NCBI GenBank assembly: GCA_902363555.1
Contig: CABJAM010000001.1
Location: forward strand, 1,164,769 to 1,228,768
Direction of reading: 5' to 3'
DNA from: Lachnospiraceae bacterium
GTDB taxonomy: Bacteria > Bacillota > Clostridia > Lachnospirales > Lachnospiraceae
Length of the DNA stretch: 64,000 nt
A program made the position numbers and the translations under genes. The notes below the pieces were generated by a model that saw only the letters and a program-made list of their open reading frames with translations, was not told the DNA's origin and ran no database searches. Shown here piece by piece: positions 17,221 through 25,253 of this stretch. The stretch's first letter is position 1, and the number at the start of each line of letters is the position of its first letter.

Positions 17221-18066
17221 TTATGGCTTACGCATGGATTTTGCGTAGGTTTTCGGCGGCACGCCAACGATCCGTTTGAACACTGTAATAAAGTAATTGT
17301 AATCTTCAAAGCCGCATTGGGCTGCGACTTCCGCCAGGGTAAGGTCCGGACGCCCGGTGAGCAGCTCTTTGGCCTTGCCAATTCTCAGCGAGCGCACATG
17401 CTCTGCCAGCCCGGTACCGTAATTTTGCCGGACAATCTCATAGAGCCGGGTCTTTCCAATATTAAAACGCTCACACAGTCCGGTGACGGAAACCGGCTCT
17501 GTAAAGTGGTTTGAAATATACCCGTCGATGCGCACCGGCAGCTCCTGCTGATGGAGGGAAACCATGCGCTCCAGGCAGAGATAGTAGGCCACAGCCTGGA
17601 GAATATGTGTGGCCGAGGTTATGAAGTCTGCGGCAATCAGCGGCTGTTCATAGCAGGCCGCTTTTAACCGTTCCCTGTCGATCTGGTAGGGCGCACACAG
17701 CTTTTTAATCTGCTGCCAGCCCTCCCCATGAGTGTCATAGGAAAAAACATGGCCGAATAAAAGATAGCCGATGGGCAGGCTGCCCATAAATAAGGGCGCT
17801 ATGCTTTCCGTCAGGCCGGCATGGCAGCGGTACGTAAAGGGCTTGTGCTGCCGGGCTGCCGCCATACATGCCTGCTCATCACAGCGTTTACAGGCGGCCG
17901 CGGCCTGGCTGTCGGTGCGTATGAGCTGGCAGACCGGGGATATCTGCTCCGGGTAGGCCGTCAGTTCATTAAAATTTTCATCGAATACTGTAATTCTTAT
18001 CTTTGTCAGTCGATAAAAGTCTTCCAAAAGTGATTTTAATTTTATCAGGTTAAAGGTAGATATCAT
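17221..18066 (-). CDS. AraC-family regulator with PocR sensory domain
   Basis: 281 residues from the ATG at 18066 with a GGAGGC site. The N-terminal half is a PocR-type ligand domain: a cysteine cluster around AACKRCDEQACM, then FTYRCHAGLTESIAPLFM and GYLLFGHV. The C-terminal AraC domain contains LCERFNIGKTRLYEIVRQNY and LTLAEVAAQCGFEDYNYFITVFKR, ending GVPPKTYAKS. PocR domains sense small hydrocarbon or polyol derivatives such as 1,2-propanediol. It is divergent from the aldolase/isomerase/kinase cluster across a spacer that carries a large palindrome, and is the likely regulator of that cluster. Confidence 0.92.
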   Translation of the reverse strand: MISTFNLIKLKSLLEDFYRLTKIRITVFDENFNELTAYPEQISPVCQLIRTDSQAAAACKRCDEQACMAAARQHKPFTYRCHAGLTESIAPLFMGSLPIGYLLFGHVFSYDTHGEGWQQIKKLCAPYQIDRERLKAACYEQPLIAADFITSATHILQAVAYYLCLERMVSLHQQELPVRIDGYISNHFTEPVSVTGLCERFNIGKTRLYEIVRQNYGTGLAEHVRSLRIGKAKELLTGRPDLTLAEVAAQCGFEDYNYFITVFKRIVGVPPKTYAKSMRKP

Positions 18067-18125
18067 AGCTGCCTCCAAGTATATTATATTGTCATAGTAC
18101 GATTCCTGTCTAATCTGTTGTTCTA

Positions 18126-18286
18126 GAGCGTGTTTTAAAAATACTTCCCGTCATCTGCACGCCCCACTTCGCGGTATATTTGACCCGAATTCAGGTTACA
18201 TAGCCCGCTATGCGCCCTTCATTCGGGCCAAATCTCCCACAAAGTGGAACGCACAGCTGACGAAAAGTATTTTTAAAACACGCTCC
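18126..18286. repeat. MITE-like 161-bp palindromic element
   Basis: Two arms of about 65 nt (18126-18190 and 18222-18286) are inverted copies of each other at about 80% or better, around a loop that itself contains CATAGCCCGCTATG. The tips are GAGCGTGTTTTAAAAATACTT. It occupies about half of the spacer between the PocR regulator and the aldolase. No open reading frame of interest is in it. It could be a miniature transposable element or a long-hairpin RNA. Confidence 0.8.
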
Positions 18287-18432
18287 AGTCCTTCTCTTTT
18301 AAAGAAGTATATCACACGAGCGAACAAATTCAAAGTAAATAGAACAAAACTCTATATAATATCCGCGGAATATGGGCTACCATAAATATATAAAAATGAC
18401 AGCCACAATTTATCGGAGAAAGGATGAAGCGG

Positions 18433-19305
18433 ATGTTAGTGAATTTAAAAGAAATTATGGAAATAGCGGAGGAAAAGGACATTGCCATAGGCTCCTTTAA
18501 TACCCCCAGTCTTGAAGCCCTGGAGGCGGTTCTGGGGGCAGCGGAGGAGCTGAAGCTTCCGGTCATTATCCAATTTGCCCAATGCCATGAGCCATGGATA
18601 CCTCTTACAACCATTGGCCCAATCATGGTGGAGGCTGCAAAGCGTGCTTTGGTGCCTGTGTGCGTGCATCTGGACCACGGTGAGACGCTGGACTACCTTC
18701 AGTGCGCTCTGGATCTGGGTTTTACGGGCATCATGTATGACGGCTCAACGCTTTCCTACGAAGAAAATCTGGCCAATACGAAAAAAGCCGCGGCCATGGC
18801 CGCCGTCACCGGGGCCGGTGTGGAAGCGGAGCTGGGCTCCATGGGCCGCCGGGAATCCGGTGACGGAGAGGTAGGAACGCAGGATGATACAAAGATTTAT
18901 ACGGACCCGGATCAGGCCGGCGCATTTGTGGCAGATACGGGGATAAATGCCCTGGCCTGTTCCTTCGGCACGACCCACGGTATTTACCTGACAAAGCCCC
19001 GGCTGGACTTTAGTGTGGTTGAAAATGTGCGCAATAGTACTGGAAATATACCCGTAGTTATGCATGGCGGCTCCGGTGTCAGCGGTCCGGATTATCAAAG
19101 GGCCATCCGGGCAGGCGTCCGTAAGATCAATTATTTTACATACATGGACAAGGCCGGCGGCCAGGCGGCGGCCCATTATTTAGAACGTTTAAGTGACGGG
19201 GAACCTATATTTTATTCGTCGATAGTTATGGAAGCCCGGGAAGCTATGAAACAAAATGTCAAGGCAGCTATGAAGCTGTTCGCACAGATGGACGAAATAC
19301 AATAA
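18433..19305 (+). CDS. Class II ketose-bisphosphate/fructose-bisphosphate-type aldolase
   Basis: 290 residues from the ATG at 18433 (MLVNLKEIMEIAEE), which is spaced correctly from AAAGGA; ATG 18424 overlaps that site. Zinc aldolase motifs: VPVCVHLDHGETLDYLQCAL (catalytic Asp and zinc His), GVEAELGSMGRRESGDGE, NALACSFGTTHGIY and VVMHGGSGVSGPDY. It cleaves a phosphorylated ketose into dihydroxyacetone phosphate and an aldehyde. It heads a rightward set with an isomerase-like protein, an FGGY kinase and an epimerase-like protein, so it probably performs the last step of that sugar pathway. Confidence 0.92.
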   Translation: MLVNLKEIMEIAEEKDIAIGSFNTPSLEALEAVLGAAEELKLPVIIQFAQCHEPWIPLTTIGPIMVEAAKRALVPVCVHLDHGETLDYLQCALDLGFTGIMYDGSTLSYEENLANTKKAAAMAAVTGAGVEAELGSMGRRESGDGEVGTQDDTKIYTDPDQAGAFVADTGINALACSFGTTHGIYLTKPRLDFSVVENVRNSTGNIPVVMHGGSGVSGPDYQRAIRAGVRKINYFTYMDKAGGQAAAHYLERLSDGEPIFYSSIVMEAREAMKQNVKAAMKLFAQMDEIQ

Positions 19306-19331
19306 CCGTTCGGTTCCTATGAACAGTTATG
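19303..19331 (+). repeat. GTAAC-type intergenic hairpin repeat
   Basis: ATAACCGTTCGG ... ATGAACAGTTAT palindrome starting within the aldolase stop codon (TAA at 19303-19305). Confidence 0.6.
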
Positions 19332-19375
19332 TTCGCACAGATGGATGATGTACAAAAATAAGGAGATGGAAAATA

Positions 19376-20782
19376 ATGAGTAAAAAAATGACTTTTGCCC
19401 TGGCTTTTTGTAACCGGGGATTTATGCCGGGAGAATTGATTTATGGTGCGCGCGAGGATATGATCCGTGCGGTGACCGATGCCGGTTATGATTATATTGC
19501 CATGGATGCCGGGCTGACCAGGTACGGCGGTATTGAAACGCGGGATGAAGGGATGCTGTACGCCAAATGGCTGAAGGAGCATGAGGGCCAATATGATGGC
19601 GTCATCTTTTCCATGCCGATCTTTGCCGATGAAAATGGAGCGGTGACGGCGCTCCGGGATGCGGGTGTGCCGATTTTGATGCAGGCTTATCCCGATGAAA
19701 TCGGTAAGCTGGACTTTGCCCACCGGCGGGATGCTTTTTGCGGGAAATTTTCGGTGACCGATGTATTTACGCAATATCAGGTGCCATTTACCGTTATGAA
19801 GCCCCATGTGGTCCATCCGCTGAGCCCGGCATTTGCCAGGAATCTGGAGGACTTTGCGGCAATCTGCCGGGTGGTGAACGGGATGAAGCGTTTTACGGTG
19901 GGATGCATCGGTGCCCGGACGACAGCGTTTAAAACGGTCCGCTTTGATGAGATCGCGCTTCAGAAATACGGCATAACTGTAGAATCCTTTGATCTTTCGG
20001 AGCTTGTTTATAAGGTGGAGCATAAGGAGGATGACGCCCCAGCGGTTTTGGAGAAAATAAAACGTCTGGAAAATTATACGGACTTTACGAAGGTGCCGGA
20101 AAGCAATAAGCTGACATTGGCTAAGATTGCCGTTGTGATTGATGAATACATTGAGGAATATCATCTGGATGCGCTGACCCTGCGCTGCTGGAATGAGATG
20201 GAAACCTATATGAGAGTCTGTCCGTGCGTGCTCCTCAGTGAGCTCAACGACCGTGGAATCGTGGCCTCCTGTGAGATCGATATGTGTTCGGCAATCACGA
20301 TGCGCGCCATGAATCTGGCCAGCGAGGCGCCCACGGCGGTTTTGGACTGGAACAATAACTACGGCGACGATGAAAATAAAGTGATCCTGTTCCACTGCGG
20401 TCCGGTGGCCCAGGGTCTGATGACGGCAAGTGGAACGGTGACGGAGCACAAAATGTTTGCGAAAAACGACCCGGGTTCCGGCTGGGGCTGCAATGAGGGG
20501 CGCATCAAGGCATTCCCAACAACGCTTTCCAACTGTCAGACAAAAGATGGGAAGCTCATTGTTTACGTCAGCGAAGCGCAGTTTACGGAGGACCCCATCG
20601 AGGACAGTTTCTTTGGCTGCGGCGGTGTATGTGAGATCCCGGATATGCAAAATAAGCTGATCCGGCTGGCCCGGGGCGGATTTAAGCACCATACCTCTGT
20701 GGGAATGGGGCATATGAAGGAAATTTTAAAAGAAGCCTTTACAACATATTTGGGATATGAATGGGTGGATATTGACGAATAA
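19376..20782 (+). CDS. L-fucose/L-arabinose isomerase family protein
   Basis: 468 residues with AGGAGATGG upstream. It resembles the shorter fucose-isomerase-like proteins. An N-terminal alpha/beta region (ALAFCNRGFMPGELIYGARE; DGVIFSMPIFADENGAVTAL) is followed by the isomerase C-terminal domain (TLRCWNEMETYMRVCPC, ASCEIDMCSAITMRAMN, FHCGPVAQGL). Glu and Asp in CEIDM and the His in FHCGP are likely metal ligands. The expected reaction is aldose to ketose, ahead of the FGGY kinase and the class II aldolase. The sugar is not identifiable; no fuculose aldolase or lactaldehyde reductase is nearby. Confidence 0.85.
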   Translation: MSKKMTFALAFCNRGFMPGELIYGAREDMIRAVTDAGYDYIAMDAGLTRYGGIETRDEGMLYAKWLKEHEGQYDGVIFSMPIFADENGAVTALRDAGVPILMQAYPDEIGKLDFAHRRDAFCGKFSVTDVFTQYQVPFTVMKPHVVHPLSPAFARNLEDFAAICRVVNGMKRFTVGCIGARTTAFKTVRFDEIALQKYGITVESFDLSELVYKVEHKEDDAPAVLEKIKRLENYTDFTKVPESNKLTLAKIAVVIDEYIEEYHLDALTLRCWNEMETYMRVCPCVLLSELNDRGIVASCEIDMCSAITMRAMNLASEAPTAVLDWNNNYGDDENKVILFHCGPVAQGLMTASGTVTEHKMFAKNDPGSGWGCNEGRIKAFPTTLSNCQTKDGKLIVYVSEAQFTEDPIEDSFFGCGGVCEIPDMQNKLIRLARGGFKHHTSVGMGHMKEILKEAFTTYLGYEWVDIDE

Positions 20783-20811
20783 TTGGAGTTTCGCAAACAC
20801 GCGAAACGGTT

Positions 20812-20835
20812 GTGGATTTCCGACGTGAAATACAC
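20812..20835 (+). repeat. Hairpin of the GATTTC/GAAAT-TGACAA family (variant copy)
   Basis: Imperfect stem GTG(g)ATTTC / GAAAT(a)CAC followed by GACAAATAAAC, in the leader of the FGGY kinase. Confidence 0.5.
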
Positions 20836-20874
20836 GACAAATAAACAGGGAATTGCGCTGAGGCGCGGGCAGGT

Positions 20875-20899
20875 CATGGATTTCCTGCGGAAATCCATG
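20875..20899 (+). repeat. Perfect 10-bp hairpin upstream of the FGGY kinase
   Basis: CATGGATTTC / GAAATCCATG with loop CTGCG, directly followed by ACAAGTAAAGG and then the kinase start 20 nt later. It is close enough to the ribosome site to influence translation. Member of a recurrent family. Confidence 0.7.
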
Positions 20900-20918
20900 A
20901 CAAGTAAAGGGGCATTTT

Positions 20919-22418
20919 ATGAAAATAGCGGGATTGGATATTGGAACGACCGGTTGTAAGTGTACGGTTTTTGATGAGTTTGGCAATGATCTCGGGAAGG
21001 CATACCGGGATTATCCTGTGAAACGTTCGGTGGGCGGCCATGAGATCGATGTGTCTGCGGTCATGGATGGTGTTTACGATGTGCTTGGCCAGATGGCCAG
21101 GCGGTATCCGGATATTGAAGGGATTGGCATTACCAGCTTTGGGGAGACTTTTGTGATCACCGACGTCGAGGGAACGCCGCTGCACCCGGCCATGCTTTAT
21201 ACGGACCCCAGGGGGAAGGCGCAGTGCACAAGGATTGAGAAAATGCTTGGGGCGCGGGAGATTGCCGGAATCACCGGCCTGCGCCCTCACGAAATGTACA
21301 GCATTTCCAAGCTGATGTGGATGAAAGAAAACCGGCCGGAAATCTATCGTGACGGAGCCTATGTGTTTCTTATGGAGGATTTCGTCGTGTATCATCTTAC
21401 CGGAAAACGGCAGATCGACTATTCCCTTGCCACGCGGACCATGGCTTTTGATATCACAGGGCTTTCCTGGAGCCGGGAAATTTTTCGGGCGGCGGGGATC
21501 GATATGGATAAAATGTCAGCTCCGGTGCCAACAGGTACGGATGCTGGTGAAATCCGGGCGGAGGCTGCTGCGCGCACCGGACTTTCGCCCCGGACGCACA
21601 TTGTCTCGGTCAGTCACGATCAGGTGGCTGCGGCTGTGGGGGCGGGAGCCTTTGATTCATCGATGGCGGTGGACGGGGCCGGCACCGTCCAATGTGTCAC
21701 GCCCATATTTGACGGGCTGCCGGATATGGACGTGATGTATGATGGTTATTTTTCCATCGTACCTTATATTATTCCGGGAAAATACGTGGCCTATGCTTTC
21801 TCGTACACCGGCGGGGCACTGCTCCAGTGGTGCGTGGATACGCTGGCTAAAAAAGAAAAGGAAACGGCTGGGGCCCTGGGCTGTCCTGTTAATGCCTGGC
21901 TGGAGCAGGCGTATAAAAAGGCTCATGGTGACGAACCATCCGGACTGCTCGTTCTTCCCCACTTTGCCGGCGCGGCGACGCCCTATATGGATACCGGTTC
22001 CAGAGGCGCAGTACTGGGGCTGACCACGGATACGGACGTGGCCGATATATACCGGGCCTGCATGGAGGGCGTCGTTTACGAAATGTATTTAAACATGAAG
22101 GCAATGGCCGGCGCGGGCTGTCATTTTACAAAAATGAACGCTACCGGGGGCGGAGCGGCTTCCGGGGAATGGATGCAGATGAAGGCGGACATGCTCATGT
22201 GCCCTATGACGGCGCTGAAAACCGCCGATGCGGGAACCGTGGGCTGCGCCATGATCACCGGCGTGGCCATTGGACGATTTAAAGATATTACGGAGGCGGC
22301 TGCCATCATGGTGGAGGAGACGAAAACCTACATGCCGCGGCCGGGGGTCCATGAAAAGTATATGAAAATATTTGAACGGTATGAAAAAGTGTATGGCGCG
22401 GTGCGCCCGCTGATGTGA
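20919..22418 (+). CDS. FGGY-family carbohydrate kinase
   Basis: 499 residues, the normal length. The actin-like ATPase fold is evident from MKIAGLDIGTTGCKCTVFD (phosphate 1), GITSFGETFV, AMLYTDPRG, VSHDQVAAAVGAGAF (catalytic Asp within SHDQ) and MNATGGGAASGEWMQMKADM near the C-terminus. Members phosphorylate xylulose, ribulose, fuculose, gluconate or related sugars. Placed between an isomerase-like gene and a DUF4432 gene, with a class II aldolase upstream, it should phosphorylate the ketose product. Exact substrate unknown. Confidence 0.93.
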   Translation: MKIAGLDIGTTGCKCTVFDEFGNDLGKAYRDYPVKRSVGGHEIDVSAVMDGVYDVLGQMARRYPDIEGIGITSFGETFVITDVEGTPLHPAMLYTDPRGKAQCTRIEKMLGAREIAGITGLRPHEMYSISKLMWMKENRPEIYRDGAYVFLMEDFVVYHLTGKRQIDYSLATRTMAFDITGLSWSREIFRAAGIDMDKMSAPVPTGTDAGEIRAEAAARTGLSPRTHIVSVSHDQVAAAVGAGAFDSSMAVDGAGTVQCVTPIFDGLPDMDVMYDGYFSIVPYIIPGKYVAYAFSYTGGALLQWCVDTLAKKEKETAGALGCPVNAWLEQAYKKAHGDEPSGLLVLPHFAGAATPYMDTGSRGAVLGLTTDTDVADIYRACMEGVVYEMYLNMKAMAGAGCHFTKMNATGGGAASGEWMQMKADMLMCPMTALKTADAGTVGCAMITGVAIGRFKDITEAAAIMVEETKTYMPRPGVHEKYMKIFERYEKVYGAVRPLM

Positions 22419-22492
22419 CAATGGCCTTGTGACTTTTTGCTGCTGCCCCTTTGCGGGGGCGTGGAATGAAGCTATGAAATTGGAGGTGCTAT

Positions 22493-23473
22493 ATGAATCC
22501 ATATATCGGACACCCTTTACAGCTTTGCGGTGTGGAGGAATACCGCCTGGTGGGTGGAAAGGGCGACGGGATGCGCCTGTATGAAATAAATAATGGCTGC
22601 GGTCTGACCATGACGGTTTCCCCGGACCGGGGCGGGGATATTCCCCGGCTGCGCTGCCATGGTGTGAATTTAAGCTATATGTCGCCGTGCGGTTACGTGG
22701 CTCCGGCGTATTATGACGCCAACGGTTCGGGCTGGCTCAAGTCTTTTACGGCGGGTTTTCTTACAACCTGTGGACTTCAGGCAGTGGGCAGTCCGTGCGA
22801 GGATGCGGGGGAGGTGCTGCCGTTCCATGGCTCCATCGCCAACCTGCCCTGTGAACAGAGCTTTTGGGAGATGGATGACGAAAAAATATATATCCATACA
22901 TTGGTCCGCGATGAGGTCATTTTCGGAAGAAAGCTGGTGCTTAAACGACGGCTGGAAATTTTCAGGAAGGAAAACCGGTTTCAGATTTATGATACGATTA
23001 CGAATACCGGCGACCGGGTGGAGCCTCTGGAAATTCTTTATCATATGAATATGGGGTATCCGCTTTTGGACGAGGACAGCATTGTGACCATTCCCTCCCG
23101 GACGGTGACGCCCAGGGATGAACATGCGGCCCGGGATCTGGAAAACTGGATGCATATGGAAAAACCGCAGCCGGGGTATCAGGAGCGGTGCTATTATCAC
23201 ATTTTTCCGGACGATCAGGGATTGGCCGCAATCTGGCAGCCCAAGCTGAATATGGGCGTGGAGATTCGTTTTGATGCCGGCGCGCTGGATGGTTTTGTGG
23301 AATGGAAAATGATGGGCGTGCGGGATTATGTCCTTGGATTGGAGTGCGGTAACTGCTATCCGGACGGGCGGGATGTGATGCGTAAAAATGGGATGCTGAA
23401 ATTTTTGCAGTCTGGGGAGACGAAATGTTATTCGGTGGATGTGGCGGTGAAAGTCGCAAAAGACGGCCGGTAA
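22493..23473 (+). CDS. Aldose 1-epimerase-like (DUF4432) protein
   Basis: 326 residues with a GGAGGTGC site. Visible features are the galactose-mutarotase-like beta-sandwich pieces GCGLTMTVSPDRGGDIPRL, VLPFHGSIANLPCE (His), EPLEILYHMNMGYPLL (His) and LGLECGNCYPDGRD (Glu). This matches the DUF4432 group, often found in sugar-acid and sugar operons and thought to interconvert anomers. It is the last gene of the aldolase/isomerase/kinase set and ends in a strong hairpin. Confidence 0.85.
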   Translation: MNPYIGHPLQLCGVEEYRLVGGKGDGMRLYEINNGCGLTMTVSPDRGGDIPRLRCHGVNLSYMSPCGYVAPAYYDANGSGWLKSFTAGFLTTCGLQAVGSPCEDAGEVLPFHGSIANLPCEQSFWEMDDEKIYIHTLVRDEVIFGRKLVLKRRLEIFRKENRFQIYDTITNTGDRVEPLEILYHMNMGYPLLDEDSIVTIPSRTVTPRDEHAARDLENWMHMEKPQPGYQERCYYHIFPDDQGLAAIWQPKLNMGVEIRFDAGALDGFVEWKMMGVRDYVLGLECGNCYPDGRDVMRKNGMLKFLQSGETKCYSVDVAVKVAKDGR

Positions 23474-23490
23474 ACCGTGCCGCCTTTTGC
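23456..23490 (+). terminator. Hairpin terminator of the sugar operon
   Basis: GCAAAAGACGGC / GCCGCCTTTTGC, 11 of 12 paired, overlapping the stop codon of the DUF4432 gene. The A-rich and T-rich outer stem allows termination in both directions, which suits the convergent solute-binding protein gene. Confidence 0.75.
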
Positions 23491-23550
23491 TCTGTATTTT
23501 GATGGTATAGATATTTCGTAATGTCTTTAGATCCATTACCCTGGTCTGGA

Positions 23551-25095
23551 TCATTTACCGGATGCACGCCAGGCATTGATCTGTGCCTGGTTCTCTGCGA
23601 TGATATCGTTGATTCCTGCGCCATCCAGCTTGGCGTTGAGTTCCTGGATATAGTCGTCCAGCTTGGACTCAGGAATTTCGCCATAGACAAGGCTCGGAAC
23701 ATATTCGTTGACAACCGTGGTCACGGAGGCCACCTGTGTGGAGACGTTTGTTGCGTCGAAGGTGTAACCCAGTGTTGCACAGGATACCGCATTATCATTG
23801 AAGGACTTTAATTCGGTATAATAATCCTCTGTGGCCGGGGCCATGACGTAATTGTTCATGTCATCACCGAAAATACAAAATACTTTGGACCAGCCCACGT
23901 TTGTGGCATCAACACCTTCCGGGTAGGTGATGACCTTGTCGGAACCATCGACAAAGGTATAATCGGTGCCCTCGATACCATAGCTGAGTAAATTGGATAC
24001 CTCGGCATTTTCATATAAGAAGTTGAGGAAATCCATGGCTTTGTCCGGGCGCTCGCAGTTGGTGGAAATGCCCCAGGCTTTTTCCTGAGCGGCGCGGCTG
24101 GTCAGACGCGCATTGGTGAACGCGGCCTGCTGGCTGTCAAAGGATGTGGCGGCCTGCTTGCCCATCTGCTCAGCAGGGGATACGTTGACCCACTGGCAAA
24201 AGCTCATTTCGTTTTTATAGACATCCTGGGCATTCTCGCCATTTACAGCCTGATCGGCGGGCATGAAGCCATTTTGTTTCCATTCGATGTTATATTTGCA
24301 GTATTCTTTAAAAAGATCAGACTTATAAATATTCACAACATCTGTGTCTGTTTCGGGATTTAACAGGACGCCATAAGCATATGTACCGGTTCCGAACGAA
24401 TCGAGTCCGTAGTAGACACCCATTTCGGTAGCGTCAGTGGAGCCATTTTTGGCCATCAGATATTTTTCCGGAGCCACCTCTTTAAGCTTATAACCGATTT
24501 CTGTCATGGCTGCCATATCCCATTTTTCAGGCAGCTCGATATTATATTCTTTAACCATATCATTATTGTAATCAATACCGCTGGCGCCTGCGCAGTAAAG
24601 GTTTTGCGGAATGGCATAAATTTCCCCGTCAACCGTAAATGCATCTAAAAGGCTGCCGCTTTTTTCTTTGATCGTTGCGCCATTGGTATCCAGATATTGG
24701 GTGATCGGTATGATCATACCATCAGCAACAAATTGGGAAAATGGAACAGTAGTTCCCACATAATAAATGTCGATTTTCTCGCCGCCGGCCGCCCAGAGCG
24801 CTGTTTTTGTGGCGTGATCGGCGATATGGATGACCTGGAGCTTTACCTTTACGTTGATCGCCGGAATCGTGATGGCATTGACGGCTTCCTCAATGGCCGG
24901 AACACTGTCGGTGTTGGAGCCCAGGTTCAGACATTCGATAACGACCTCGTAAGGATCTTCGTCAGTTTTGCCTGCGGCCTGGGTTTGTTTATTCCCCGAT
25001 GCATTTGTGTCCTTAGAGCCGCCGCCGGAACCGCAGCCTGCCAGTAAGGTTAAGGACATGGCAAGAATAAGTGTGATCGCTAAAATTCTTTTCAT
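23551..25095 (-). CDS. Extracellular solute-binding lipoprotein of a sugar ABC transporter (orphan)
   Basis: 514 residues. The signal peptide ends in the lipobox LLAGC, so the mature protein is lipid-anchored outside the membrane. A Gly/Ser/Asn linker follows, then a large type-1 carbohydrate-binding fold. The C-terminal part (DFLNFLYENAEVSNLLSYGI; ending IIAENQAQINAWRASGK) resembles the LipO/DUF3502 group and is close in architecture to the protein at 50923. GAGGAGG precedes the ATG. No permease or ATPase is adjacent, so it probably feeds permeases encoded elsewhere. It is convergent with the sugar-catabolic operon. Confidence 0.9.
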   Translation of the reverse strand: MKRILAITLILAMSLTLLAGCGSGGGSKDTNASGNKQTQAAGKTDEDPYEVVIECLNLGSNTDSVPAIEEAVNAITIPAINVKVKLQVIHIADHATKTALWAAGGEKIDIYYVGTTVPFSQFVADGMIIPITQYLDTNGATIKEKSGSLLDAFTVDGEIYAIPQNLYCAGASGIDYNNDMVKEYNIELPEKWDMAAMTEIGYKLKEVAPEKYLMAKNGSTDATEMGVYYGLDSFGTGTYAYGVLLNPETDTDVVNIYKSDLFKEYCKYNIEWKQNGFMPADQAVNGENAQDVYKNEMSFCQWVNVSPAEQMGKQAATSFDSQQAAFTNARLTSRAAQEKAWGISTNCERPDKAMDFLNFLYENAEVSNLLSYGIEGTDYTFVDGSDKVITYPEGVDATNVGWSKVFCIFGDDMNNYVMAPATEDYYTELKSFNDNAVSCATLGYTFDATNVSTQVASVTTVVNEYVPSLVYGEIPESKLDDYIQELNAKLDGAGINDIIAENQAQINAWRASGK

Positions 25096-25253
25096 ATAGT
25101 TTTCCTCCTCATTTTAGTGAGATGCCCGTTTTGGGGAGCACTTACCTTTTCATGGACTTATCATAACATATATGTGGAATTATGAAAATCAACGATTATG
25201 ACGGGAGAATAAACTAAAATGACATCTGTGCCATAACGGTTCCGTCAGGTGCA

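Noticed and set aside
19268..20713. 481-codon open frame on the minus strand.
   Set aside because: It is antisense to the well-supported isomerase-like gene, lacks a ribosome site and has no protein-like motifs.
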